From assembly GCF_031143425.1 (NCBI RefSeq), contig NC_090445.1, positions 816,432,317-816,496,316 of the forward strand: 64,000 nt of DNA. Direction: 5' to 3'. Of the stretch, positions 23,205 through 33,928 are shown piece after piece. The notes under the pieces were generated by a model. The model did no database searches. It was not told the DNA's origin and worked only from the letters and a program-made list of their open reading frames with translations. The position numbers were made by a program, and so were the translations under genes. Each line of letters starts with the position of its first letter. Within the stretch, counting starts at the first letter, position 1. This stretch comes from Pleurodeles waltl. Lineage: Eukaryota; Chordata; Amphibia; Caudata; Salamandridae.

Positions 23205-23499
23205 TTTTGAGAGCGGCGGTGTGTACCGCCAATGGAATACCGCGGTTGAAAGACCGCTGTGTGGATTCGTGGGTCATGATGGTGTGGGCGTATTCCTGTT
23301 GGCGTGGCGGTGGAGGTTTTGTTATCGCCAGTTTATCACTGACCTTTGGTGTGGCGGACTTGTGTGGGTGTCTAAATTTTGGCGGATTCCGAGCTGTTGG
23401 TCATAATGACCGTGGCGGAATTCCGCGGCCACGGCGGTGTGTTGGCGGTCTTCTACATGGCGGTAAGTGGCTTTTACCGCCAATGTTGTAATGACCCCC
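23205..23499. promoter_or_regulatory. Right terminal region with GGCGGT/ACCGCC motif cluster
   Basis: About a dozen GGCGGT, ACCGCC, GGCGGA or GACCGC motifs lie within 290 bases, from GCGGCGGTGTGTACCGCC near 23,213 to CTTTTACCGCC at 23,471-23,481. It mirrors the cluster at the left end and also recurs at the start of Harbinger-3 (57.8-58.05 kb). It is a candidate recognition platform for the Myb-like proteins and transposase. Confidence 0.5.
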
Positions 23500-24140
23500 A
23501 TAGTTCCCAGTGCTGTAGGCAGATGGAAGTGAAGTCTTTGATATCCCTGAGAATTCCAACAGGAGGCAAGCTCTACTTCAAGCCCTTGGGGAACCTTCAC
23601 AAGCAGGATACACAGCATAGTCCAGTCTTTGTCCTCTTGAAGGCAAAAGCAGCAACTGCAGGCCAACTCAGCAAAGCACACACAAGCAAAGGGGGAGTTC
23701 TCCTCCTCCAGCACTTCAGCTCTTCTTCTTGGCAGAGGTTCCTCTTGATCTAGAAGTATTCTAAATGTTTGGGGTTTTGGGTCCACTACTTATATTCAGT
23801 CCTGCCTTTGAAGTAGGCAAACTTCAAAGGAAAGTCTCTGTTGTTCTCAAGATCCTGCCTTGCCTAGGCTTGGCTCCGGACACACTAAAGGGGTCTGGAG
23901 ACTGCCTTTGTGAGGACAGGCACAGCTGTTCAGATGCAGGTGTCAGCTCCTCCCTCCCCACTCTAGTCTAGGAGACACATCAGGATATGCAGGCTACACC
24001 CCAGCTCCCTTTGTGTCACTGTATAGAGGTAATTTACATACAACCCAACTGTCAGTCTGGCCCAGACATGGATTCCACAGACTGACAGAGCCACAGAATG
24101 GTTTAGCAAGAAAATGCCCTCTTTCCAAAAGTAAAAAGAA
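23500..24140. mobile_element. LTR-like repeat, copy 2, right part
   Basis: Continues the repeat interrupted at 17,122. It aligns with copy 1 at about 14,780-15,390 over CAGTCTTTGTCC, GCAAAAGCAGCAACTG, CTTTGAAGTAGGCAAACTTC, GATCCTGCCTTGCC and CAACCCAACTGTCAGTCTG. The final part of the repeat seen in copy 1 is replaced by the 322-bp tandem block. Confidence 0.65.
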
Positions 24141-24142
24141 CA

Positions 24143-24825
24143 GATGATGGTCAGAATGATGAGCAATGCAAACATTCACCCTCAATCACAAAGATCTGGG
24201 TTTCATCCACCTTTTTTTGCTCACCACGCCACCCCAGTTTGGACCCAGCCATATGCAAATCAGTCTTGACCCTGTTCCTCATGGGAATAGTCCAGCCTGA
24301 ACTGCCAAGCCAGGTCTGCCCTGGACCGGAAACAAGCATCCTAGGACCGTTTTCAGAGTATCACCCTTAATCAGCTAGGCTAGCTTGAATCCAGTGGTGC
24401 AGTGAGCACTGGACCCACATCTGGGCATACCCTTCCCACTTGGGGCGACAAATTCAAAAAGAACAGATGATGATGGAATGCTGAACAATACAAACATTCA
24501 CCCCCAGTCACAAAGATCTGGGTTTAATCTATTGTTTTTTTGCTCACCACGCCACCCCAGTTTGGACCCAGCTATATGAAAGTCATTCTTGACCTTGTTC
24601 ATCATGGCAACAGTCCAGCCCAACCTGCCAAGCCAGGTCCTCCCTGGACTGGAAACAAGCATCCTAGGACCAGTTTCAGGGTATCACCCTTCATCGGCTA
24701 GGCTAGCTTGAATCCAGTGGTGCAGTGAGCACGGTACCAACATCGGGACATACCCTTCCCACTTGGGGCAACAAATGCAAAAAGAACAGATGATGGACGA
24801 AATGCTGAACAATGCAAACATTCAG
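24143..24825. repeat. Tandem repeat, about 322 bp, two full units plus a partial
   Basis: GATGATG..GAACAATGCAAACATTCA recurs at 24,143, 24,466 and 24,788. Each unit contains CTCACCACGCCACCCCAG, TTTGGACCCAGC, GGAAACAAGCATCCTAGGAC, GGCTAGCTTGAATCCAGTGG and TACCCTTCCCACTTGGGG. No coding is seen. It is copied in the duplication at about 28,662-29,345. Confidence 0.9.
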
Positions 24826-26682
24826 CATATCGTTGGGTCCAAACTGGAATGGCATGGCAGGCAAAAAAACTGATGGATTAAAGCCATAGGATATAATGGA
24901 ACTTGTAATAGGGTGGACGGGATATCCGTCTAATTTGTGATGGAGTATATAATCCGCCAAAGTCGTAATCTGTCCCTTTACATTTTTAACCGAGTGAGAC
25001 CCTCGTATACTATGACAACTTTCACTTTATCTCTGCAAACTTTCTTACCTACTCCTCCAATACCTACTCCTAAATGCTTTCTCTTTCCCTGTCTGAGCTG
25101 TCCCACATACCCTCTTCACACTTGTTTTCCCCACCTTGGAACTTCTCTTTTCCCTCCATCTTCACCACATTGTACTACTTTTCAATTATCGTTGGTAACT
25201 ATTCAAAGCTTCTTTGAGGTCCATTTGTTCTATGTAAAATTAAGTTTAAACGTCCACGGGTTGCTGTACAGTGTGTTGACATGTTTGTGAAGAATACGCT
25301 TGAAATAAATGTATAATTAAATAAATAAATACATACATACATGAATAACATGAGAATCTCAGATTGTTAAAACGAAACAACATTTCTTCCACAAACTTTA
25401 CAGATATTAATGTACGAAAGTACCCCGTCTCCTTTTTCGGTAAAGTTCATAAATGTTCATTTGCTTACATTTTCAAAGTCTCTGGCTATCCCATAATCAA
25501 GCAGTGCTCAACCTTATGGCTTCCGCTGACGCCTACAGAAAAAACTATTGGATATCAGGACCCCCACTTAAGCGATTTCTACATTTTAACCTCAACTTAA
25601 TACTTAGAAAAAGAGAAATACGTATACATCAAACAAATACAAATATTCCGAAATATTCGAATTAATTCACAAACAAAAATATTTGAAAGTCAGAATTTAA
25701 ACTCAATGGGAATATTGGAGTGCTTCAAAATGTAGTTTTATTTCTAAAAGAGGCAGCAATATGCTAGACTATAGCATAGCACTTCGTCTTTTTGCTTCTA
25801 ATCCATGCTCTCTTTGTGGCTGCATTCCAGGGTTTATTGGATTGAAGCCACCCATCAGTCATAGTAGACTCCTTTGGCTGTATTTGTGCTGCTCACATGA
25901 ATCAAGGTAAGGATATCAACTTTGTTTTTATGAGTCAACATCGAATTGCTCAGCTTTTAGACAATGCTTTAAAACTTAAATGTTTTAACTTTACTTTTCA
26001 ATGTATGTATACTTTATTGATTTGTTAATATTATTTGATTTTCTAAACCGTCACTGATCTCCTGTGTTAGAGCCATTGTCAGGATTCCTTCTACTTATCT
26101 AATTTTCCAGTTATGTGTCATGATCTGTCTGCAGCTGTCTAGGAGTGTGTGTTCTCTGTGGCTGGCAGAGTATAACAGGAGTGCCAGCGCTGTGTAAAGT
26201 GGAAGAGAGGACAATGGCTTTCTGTTTAATAGTATGTCAACTTTTTGATTCCTCACATTCGAAAGAAGATAAATGTGTGTAACATTGGATTGTGAGATTC
26301 AGAACGTACAACGAGACCGAGAATTCTTACGGCAGTGAAAGGATCTTGAGGTCATGCTGGCATGTTCAAACCTCAACACATAAAACACACTGGTTTATAA
26401 AATCAGCGGAAGTTCTCCAGAGCACGGGTTTTCCCTGTAGACCTGTTGTGACACTCGTTATCATTCCACGGACACCACGTTGTTGATAGTTCATTACATT
26501 TGCAACACTCAACTTTATGAACTCTGTCTCCGACAAGCGAACTATGTGTTGGATATTTTATGAGATTTTCGGAAATACCCATTGGCAAAGTGACCCTCTT
26601 GCTTCATCTTGCAGACAGCTAACATTTACAAGGAGCTTTACAATTTTCTTCTGTGTGGTAATTAAGTTTTATGGGCCTATCG
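24826..26682. other. Non-coding flank, with a Harbinger-like terminus at 24,895-24,982
   Basis: Read in reverse, 24,982 starts a terminus whose duplicate at 29,494 reads GGGCCGGATTACGACTTTGG then CGGA, a Harbinger-type end. GATATCCGTC..TTTGTGATGGAGT resembles the MITE at 8,885. Around 25,310-25,345 is an (AAAT)n/(ACAT)n tract. No convincing gene is seen in the rest. Confidence 0.5.
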
Positions 26683-28019
26683 TCTGGACCCTCCTGTCCG
26701 GTGACGTTAGGTAGGGGTCCTGCAGGGGTGTAAAAGCATGATAACTGCATCTGTGTGTGCCATGGTGTGCAATGGGTGGGTGACCGTGTATCCCAGTGCT
26801 TGCATTCCTGTGTGGGACATTGTGTGATGATGGTTTAGGCGGGTGTATGGGTATGTGCAGTGGCCATGCTTTGGTGATGGGTGTCCATGCTTTGTTGCAT
26901 GCAGGGCTTTGTGTTGGGATGGGTGGTTTGTGATATTGGGACATTTGTGAGGAGTTGAGGTGATGGGGGTGAGGGTGAGGGTCGGGGTAGGTGATAGCAT
27001 GCAGGTGGGTGGGGGATGAAGTAGTGAAAGATTTGACTTACCAGAGTTAATTCTTCCAGCTACTCTGCGAGGCCCTCAGGATGCAGAATAGCCAAGACTT
27101 GCTCCTCCCATGTTGTTAGTTGTGGGGGAGGAGGTGGGGGTCCGCCGCCAGTACTCTGAACCGCAAGCTGGTGTCTTGAGACCACGGAACGCACCTTCCC
27201 CTGTAGGTCGTTCCACCTCTTCCTGATGTCATCCCTATTTCTTGGGTGCTGTCCCACTGCGTTGACCCTGTCCACTATTCTTCGCCATAGCTCCATCTTC
27301 CTAGCTATGGAGGTGTGCTGCACCTGTGCTTCGAATAGCTGTGGCTCTACCCGGAAGATTTCCTCCACCATGACCCTGAGCTCCTCCTCAGAAAACCTGG
27401 GGTGTCTTCGCCGTGCCATGGGGTGGTGTGGGTGATGTGTGGGTTGGTGTGTGTTGTGATGTGTGGGGTGATATTTAGTGGTGTGTTGTGTGAGGTGCGT
27501 GGATGTTATGTGGGTGATGGTGTTGAGTGCCTGTAGATGCTTGTTTGTAGATTGTGGTGTCTCTCTCTGGCCTTCTTTCAGAATTTTTGGTAGTAGGGGT
27601 TTGTGGGTCATGTGGGTGTGTGTTTTATATTGTATTGGGTGTGTGGGAGTGGTGTGTGTATGTGTATCAGGTGTGTGTATTTTGAATATGTCCAATGTGG
27701 TGGTGTTTTGTAAATGTGTGTGTATTTTGAGAGCGGCGGTGTGTACCGCCAATGGAATACCGCGGTTGAAAGACCGCTGTGTGGATTCGTGGGTCCTGAT
27801 GGTGTGGGCGTATTCCTGTTGGCGTGACGGTGGAGGTTTTGTTAACGCCAGTTTATCACTGACCTTTGGTGTGGCAGACTTGTGTGGGTGTCTAAATTTT
27901 GGCGGATTCCGAGCTGTTGGTCATAATGACCATGGCGGAATTCCGCGGCCACGGCGGTGTGTTGGCGGTCTTCCTCATGGCGGTAAGTGGCTTTTACCGC
28001 AAATGTTGTAATGACCCCC
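26683..28019. mobile_element. Duplicated right end of Harbinger-1 (copy B)
   Basis: Same sequence as 22,165-23,499: a few codons of Myb1 exon 2, the intron, exon 1, the GGCGGT-rich terminal region and the terminal inverted repeat. Without the left end or transposase it cannot be an independent insertion; it arose by the 4.52-kb tandem duplication. Confidence 0.9.
27042..27419 (-). pseudogene. Myb1 exon 1, duplicated copy
   Basis: Begins MARRRHPRFSEEELRV and matches exon 1 at 22,524-22,901, including the same 1-nt loss near the end and the same GTAAGT donor. The loss therefore predates the duplication. The frame happens to be open for 111 codons upstream of the ATG, but that part is the GT-rich 5' region and not coding in related copies. 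Confidence 0.85.
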
Positions 28020-29345
28020 ATAGTTCCCAGTGCTGTAGGCAGATGGAAGTGAAGTCTTTGATATCCCTGAGAATTCCAACAGGAGGCAAGCTCTACTTCA
28101 AGCCCTTGGAGAACCTTCACAAGCAGGATACACAGCATAGTCCAGTCTTTGTCCTCTTGAAGGCAAAAGCAGCAACTGCAGGCCAACTCAGCAAAGCACA
28201 CACAAGCAAAGGGGCAGTACTCCTCCTCCAGCACTTCAGCTCTTCTTCTTGGCAGAGGTTCCTCTTGATCTGGAAGTATTCTAAATGTTTGGGGTTTTGG
28301 GTCCACTACTTATATTCAGTCCTGCCTTTGAAGTAGGCAAACTTCAAAGGAAAGTCTCTGTTGTTCTCAAGATCCTGCCTTGCCTAGGCTTGGCTCCGGA
28401 CACACTAAAGGGGTCTGGAGACTGCCTTTGTGAGGACAGGCACAGCTGTTCAGATGCAGGTGTCAGCTCCTCCCTCCCCACTCTAGTCTAGGAGACACAT
28501 CAGGATATGCAGGCTACACCCCAGCTCCCTTTGTGTCACTGTATAGAGGTAATTTACATACAACCCAACTGTCAGTCTGGCCCAGACATGGATTCCACAG
28601 ACTGACAGAGCCACAGAATGGTTTAGTAAGAAAATGCCCTCTTTCCAAAAGTAAAAAGAACAGATGATGGTCAGAATGATGAACAATGCAAACATTCACA
28701 CTCAATCACAAAGATCTGGGTTTCATCCACCTTTTTTTGCTCACCACGCCACCCCAGTTTGGACCCAGCCATATGCAAATCAGTCTTGACCATGTTCCTC
28801 ATGGGAATAGTCCAGCCTGAACTGCCAAGCCAGGTCCGCCCTGGACCGGAAACAAGCATCCTAGGACCGTTTTCAGAGTATCACCCTTAATCAGCTAGGC
28901 TAGCTTGAATCCAGTGGTGCAGTGCACAGGACCCACATCTGGGCATACCCTTCCCACTTGGGGCGACAAATTCAAAAAGAACAGATGATGATGGAATGCT
29001 GAACAATACAAACATTCACCCCCAGTCACAAAGATCTGTGTTTAATCTATTGTTTTTTTGCTCACCACGCCACCCCAGTTTGGACCCAGCTATATGAAAG
29101 TCATTCTTGACCTTGTTCATCATGGCAACAGTCCAGCCCAACCTGCCAAGCCAGGTCCTCCCTGGACTGGAAACAAGCATCCTAGGACCAGTTTCAGAGT
29201 ATCACCCTTCATCGGCTAGGCTAGCTTGAATCCAGTGGTGCAGTGAGCACGGTACCCACATCGGGACATACCCTTCCCACTTGGGGCAACAAATGCAAAA
29301 AGAACAGATGATGGACGAAATGCTGAACAATGCAAACATTCAGCA
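28020..29345. repeat. Copy B of LTR-like repeat part and 322-bp tandem block
   Basis: 28,020-28,660 repeats 23,500-24,140, and 28,662-29,345 repeats the 322-bp units. A 2-nt loss lies near 28,923 relative to copy A. Confidence 0.9.
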
Positions 29346-31204
29346 TATCGTTGGGTCCAAACTGGAATGGCATGGCAGGCAAAAAAACTGATGGATTAAA
29401 GCCATAGGATATAATGGAACTTGTAAAAGGGTGGACGGGATATCCGTCTAATTTGTGATGGAGTATATCATCCGCCAAAGTCGTAATCCGGCCCTTTACA
29501 TTTTTAACCGAGTGAGACCCTCGTATACTATGACAACTTTCACTTTATCTCTGCAAACTTTCTTACCTACTCCTCCAATACCTACTCCTAAACGCTTTCT
29601 CTTTCCCTGTCTGAGCTGTCCCACATACCCTCTTCACACTTGTTTTCCCCACCTTGGAACTTCTCTTTTCCCTCCATCTTCACCACATTGTACTACTTTT
29701 AAATTATCGTTGGTAACTATTCAAAGCTTCTTTGAGGTCCATTTGTTCTATGTAAAATGAAGTTTAAACGTCCACGGGTTGCTGTACAGTGTGTTGACAT
29801 GTTTGTGAAGAATACGCTTGAAATAAATGTATAATTAAATAAATAAATACATACATACATACAAACATACATGAATAACATGAGAATCTCAGATTGTTAA
29901 AACGAAACAACATTTCTTCCACAAACTTTACAGATATTAATGTACGAAAGTACCCCGTCTCCTTTTTCGGTAAAGTTCATAAATGTTCATTTGCTTACAT
30001 TTTCAAACGCTCTGGCTATCCCATAATCAAGCACTGCTCAACCTAATGGCTTCCGCTGACGCCTACAGAATCAGGACCCCCACTTAAGCGATTTCAACAT
30101 TTTAACCTCAATTTAATACTTAGAAAAAGAGAAATACGTATACATCAAACAAATACAAATATTAAGAAATATTCTAATTAATTCACAAACAAAAATATTT
30201 GAAAGTCAGAATTTAAACTCAATGGGAATATTGGAGTGCTTCAAAATGTAGTTTTATTTCTAAAAGAGGCAGCAATATGCTAGACTATAGCATAGCACTT
30301 CGTCTTTTTGCTTCTAATCCATGCTCTCTTTGTGGCTGCATTCCAGGGCTTATTGGATTGAAGCCACCCATCATTCATAGTAGACTCCTTTGGCTGTATT
30401 TGTGCTGCTCACATGAATCAAGGTAAGGATATCAACTTTGTTTTTATGAGTCAACATCGAATTGCTCAGCTTTTAGACAGTGCTTTAAAACTTAAATGTT
30501 TTAACTTTACTTTTCAATGTATGTATACTTTATTGATTTGTTAATATTATTTGATTTTCTAAACCGTCACTCATCTCCTGTGTTAGAGCCATTGTCATGA
30601 TTCCTTCCACTTATCTAATTTTCCAGTTATGTGTCATGATCTGTCTGCAGCTGGAGTGTTCTAGGAGTGTGTGTTCTCTGTGGCTGGCAGAGTATAACAG
30701 GAGTGCCAGCGCTGTGCAAAGTGGAAGAGAGGACAATGGCTTTCTGTTTAATAGTATGTCAACTTTTTGATTCCTCACCTTCGAAAGAAGATAAAGGTGT
30801 GTAACATTGGATTGTGAGATTCAGAACTTACAACAAGACCGAGAATTCTTACGGCAGTGAAAGGATCTTGAGGTCATGCTGGCATGTTCAAACCTCGACA
30901 CATAAAACACACTGGTTTATAAAATCAGCGGAAGTTCTCCAGAGCACGGTTTTTCCCTGTAGACCTGTTGTGACACTCATTATCATTCCACGGACACCAC
31001 GTTGTTGATAGTTCATTACACTTGCAACACTCAACTTTATGAACTCTGTCTCCGACAAGCGAACTATGTGTTGGATATTTTATGAGATTTTCGGAAATAC
31101 CCATTGGCAAAGTGACCCTCTTGCTTCATCTTGCAGACAGCTAACATTTACGAGGAGCTTTACAATTTTCTTCTGTGTGGTAATTAAGTTTTATGGGCCT
31201 ATCG

Positions 31205-31932
31205 CTGTTATTATCCCATGATATTTTTTGCGCTATCTTGGTATAGCAAGGCCAGCGTCTGCATTATCACAATTTAATCGAGCTCCGATGGTGGGGAGAG
31301 CTTCTGCAGGTAACTACACGACTTTTCTATTGTTTCTTTCAGCATTACACAGCACAAGGTAATGCAGCATAAAGCAATGGGATAATTGGATCGTTTACTT
31401 TTCCAAATCTGCTAAACTTATCACAAGTGAAAACAGCAATGGTTTCCTTTCTGCAACTAAGCAGAAGCAGGGAAAGTTGCTTACTTGTTTAACCGAAGTT
31501 TGAAAATATCACTAGTTTTGTCTAAATACCACACATTCTGGATTCCGGCTAGTTCATCAGGATTTTATTGTGATTAGATCCAGAAAAGTGTGCTATTCAT
31601 GAATGTTGATAAAAGCAACTGCTGGTAGTTACGGTATTTTATTTTGTTTCTTCCTTATTTATATAAATAATCCAAATCAGAAAACAATATCAACATTAGG
31701 TTGCATAAATACCTGGGGGTAGATTCAGCAGGATTTCGGATAAGGCAGTGCAGAAACAATGCTAACTGTGCTGTATTGTGTGGAATGGAGAGAGCAGAAC
31801 AGAGCAATACAAAGTAAAAAATTAGTGCTGTTTCTCACAACCCCCCTGTACTGGCACACTCTAAGCTGCCTTCCGTCACCACACATATCCTTGCACTGAA
31901 ATGTAAGGGTGTTTGCTTGATGTCTAGACTAA
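31205..31932. other. No gene recognised
   Basis: Unique-looking AT-rich sequence that follows the segmental duplication. It was presumably the original right neighbour of copy A. Confidence 0.5.
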
Positions 31933-32098
31933 GGGTCTGGTTTAGATTTCAGCAGGCGAGTACTCCGTCAGAACGGTGATGGATAGCCCGTCCACCGAAA
32001 TTTAAATCCCATTAAATACCATGGGATTTAAATTTCAGCGGACTGGATATCTGTCACTGTGATGCAGTAACCCGACCAATGAAATCTAAATCAGGCCC
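31933..32098. mobile_element. Harbinger-type MITE, 166 bp, with TAA target duplication
   Basis: Starts GGGTCTGGTTTAGATTTC and ends GAAATCTAAATCAGGCCC. TAA is found immediately on both sides (31,930-31,932 and 32,099-32,101), matching the known 3-bp TWA preference of PIF/Harbinger. Internal GGATTTAAATTTC..GAAATTTAAATCC complementarity adds a central hairpin. Confidence 0.88.
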
Positions 32099-32101
32099 TA
32101 A

Positions 32102-33321
32102 GGTTTTAACTGGAAGGGCACCCTTGATGATAAATTAGAGAGGATGAGTTGTTACCCATAAGACATGTGAATTTACCCAACCAGCTAGTAAAGGCAGTGC
32201 ATCTAAGGTGTGCATTGAAGGCATCCCAGTGCTGAAGCCCGTCTGAGTCTTGGAAATCCCTGCACAGTGATTCATCCATTTAAAAAGATGGCCCACAGAG
32301 ACCTTGGAAAATATTTTGTTGCAGGGTCTGACTAGCAACAAGATTAAGTAATTAACTGTCAGGTTCAAGGCTTATGGATTGGTATTAATATTACTCTGGT
32401 ACACAATCTTGGAATTTTATCCTAGAAAACAATTGTATCAGTTTGCATTGCCAACAATGTATCTATACCATTCTGTTTTGCTCCTGTAAATTGTTTGAAA
32501 AACAGCTATGGGGGTGGCAGTTCTTTACTTCTTAGAGCTCATGTCATCTATCACTTACAAAAAGATGGCACAGCTTTCCAAAGAAATAAATAGACACAGG
32601 CACTGTGCATGATGCACATCATCCAGCACAAAGTCCCCTAAATGGTATAATCATGATTCCGGGATTTTGACTTATTTGCCTAATTCTAACTCTATCATCT
32701 TTATCCGAAGTCCTTTATACAAATATGGTTCTCTTTCTGGCATGCTTTACATATGGTGCTCACTCACCATAGGGATGGTCCTACTGAACAAGGACCTTCA
32801 GTGGATTGCTTTTGCAATTCGAATCTATTTACGGGTCCGGATGTGAGATGCTCCAGCCCGTTTATTCTTGGCGCGGTAAAAAGTTGCGGTGTGTCTCACA
32901 GATAATTGAAGCTCCAGTCAGTAGATATGGTGGCACAGAAATCATTGATGGTTGTTATCCATGACTGACATATGACTGATTTATTCACGTAGCACTTTGT
33001 TGCTGCTTCCTATTGTATTTATTGGTCCTGATGATGACCTGTTGGTAATTGATCATTCGCTGGGGTTGGATTGGATTGTCGACAATAATCTAATGTGGAC
33101 TGTTGATACATACATAGCTGTTGATTTCTAACATGCAAATAATGGATGCTACATTACTTGAACAAGGAATCATTTGACAGCCACATTTCTGTGTATATAT
33201 TTGTAAATAACACTGGTGCACTTTATGTTCACTTACTCACTTTTGCACTGTGCCTTCAGTTTGTAGGAGCCCCTGATTCTCATTTTTATTTTAAGAATTG
33301 TATGTTCACCTTGGACATTAT
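32102..33321. other. No gene recognised
   Basis: Mixed-composition DNA with only short frames. No repeat family was recognised. Confidence 0.5.
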
Positions 33322-33928
33322 GGGCCTCATTACGAGTCACTAGACCTCCAGACTTGCCGTGGCTTAGACCCCCGCCAAAGCGGCGGTCCGACTGCCACAT
33401 TACAACCCTGGCAGTCGGGCCACCAGGGAACGTTAGCCTCACCAGGATCACACATCCTAGTGGTCTGGCAGTTGGTGGCAGTCCTAATCCGCCAGGGCAG
33501 CACTGCAAGCAATGCTGCCCTGAAGATTACAACCCCCTTCTTTGTTGGCGGTTTAATAGTGATAACACCGCCATGAAAAGATTGGTGGCGAACGGGTGCA
33601 GGGGGCCCCAAGGGGGCGTCTGCACTGCCCATGCACTTGGTATGGGCAGTGTAGGGGCCCCCTTCACCAACACCCTTGCAATTTTCACTCTCTGCTTTGC
33701 ACCCTGCAGACTACAGCATTGCCACTGGAGATAATGCTGTACCCTGTTTCCCGCTAGGCCGACGGGCAAAAACATAGGTTACTGTGCTACAGTGCTGTAG
33801 CCTGTTTCCCGCTGACCTAGAGGGAAACTCTTAATAAGACTGACAGAGAGGTTGCAGCGTAGGTGGCGCCCACCCTATCGGGAGTTTGGCAGATGGGTTT
33901 TCCTATCCAGAAAACTCGAAATAGGGCG
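33322..33928. mobile_element. Harbinger-derived non-autonomous element, about 0.6 kb
   Basis: Left end GGGCCTCATTACGAGTC. The right end read in reverse, GCGCCCTATTTCGAGT, is a degenerate match. Inside are CATTACAACCCTGGCAGTCG, AAGCGGCGGTCC, GGCGGTTTAATAG and ACACCGCCATG, the same motif style as the Harbinger-1 termini. No coding sequence is preserved. Confidence 0.65.

Larger units (their letters stand above)
17123..23499. mobile_element. Harbinger-1, about 6.4-kb three-gene PIF/Harbinger element
   Basis: Left end GGGTGG then TCATTACAACCCTGGCGGT. The right end read in reverse is GGGGG then TCATTACAACATTGGCGGT, an imperfect inverted terminal repeat. Flanks are LTR-like repeat copy 2 on both sides. 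The order inside is transposase exon 1 (+), two tandem-repeat blocks, Myb2 exons 2 and 1 (-), transposase exons 2 and 3 (+), Myb1 exons 2 and 1 (-). Compared with Harbinger-2 and Harbinger-3 it lacks the long Myb2 exon 3, so it carries an internal deletion. The target duplication could not be fixed with confidence. All three genes are broken. Confidence 0.85.
22164..31204. repeat. Tandem segmental duplication, two copies of about 4.52 kb
   Basis: GTCTGGACCCTCCTGTCCGG occurs at 22,164 and again at 26,682, and everything from the first point to 26,682 is repeated to 31,204. Copy A ends CCTATCG and is followed by copy B starting TCTGGACC; copy B ends CCTATCG and then enters new sequence. Differences are scattered substitutions and a few indels (near 28,925, 29,850, 30,070 and 30,655). 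The duplicated block contains the first codons of Myb1 exon 2, Myb1 exon 1, the right end of Harbinger-1, part of the LTR-like repeat, the 322-bp tandem block and about 1.9 kb of other DNA. The junction shows only 1-2 bases of shared sequence. Confidence 0.95.

Noticed and set aside
17123..23499. A definite 3-bp target duplication for Harbinger-1
   Set aside because: The flanks read CAT on the left and ATA on the right, depending on where the terminus is set; no unambiguous TWA duplication could be shown.
24280..24360. Hammerhead ribozyme in the 322-bp repeat
   Set aside because: A stem before GGAAAC is present, but the invariant CTGATGA core reads CTGCCAA, and helices I and III could not be built convincingly.
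27420..27752. 111-codon N-terminal extension upstream of duplicated Myb1 exon 1
   Set aside because: His/Thr-rich product of GT-rich 5' sequence; not open in the 22.9-kb copy, and related copies begin at MARRRHP.
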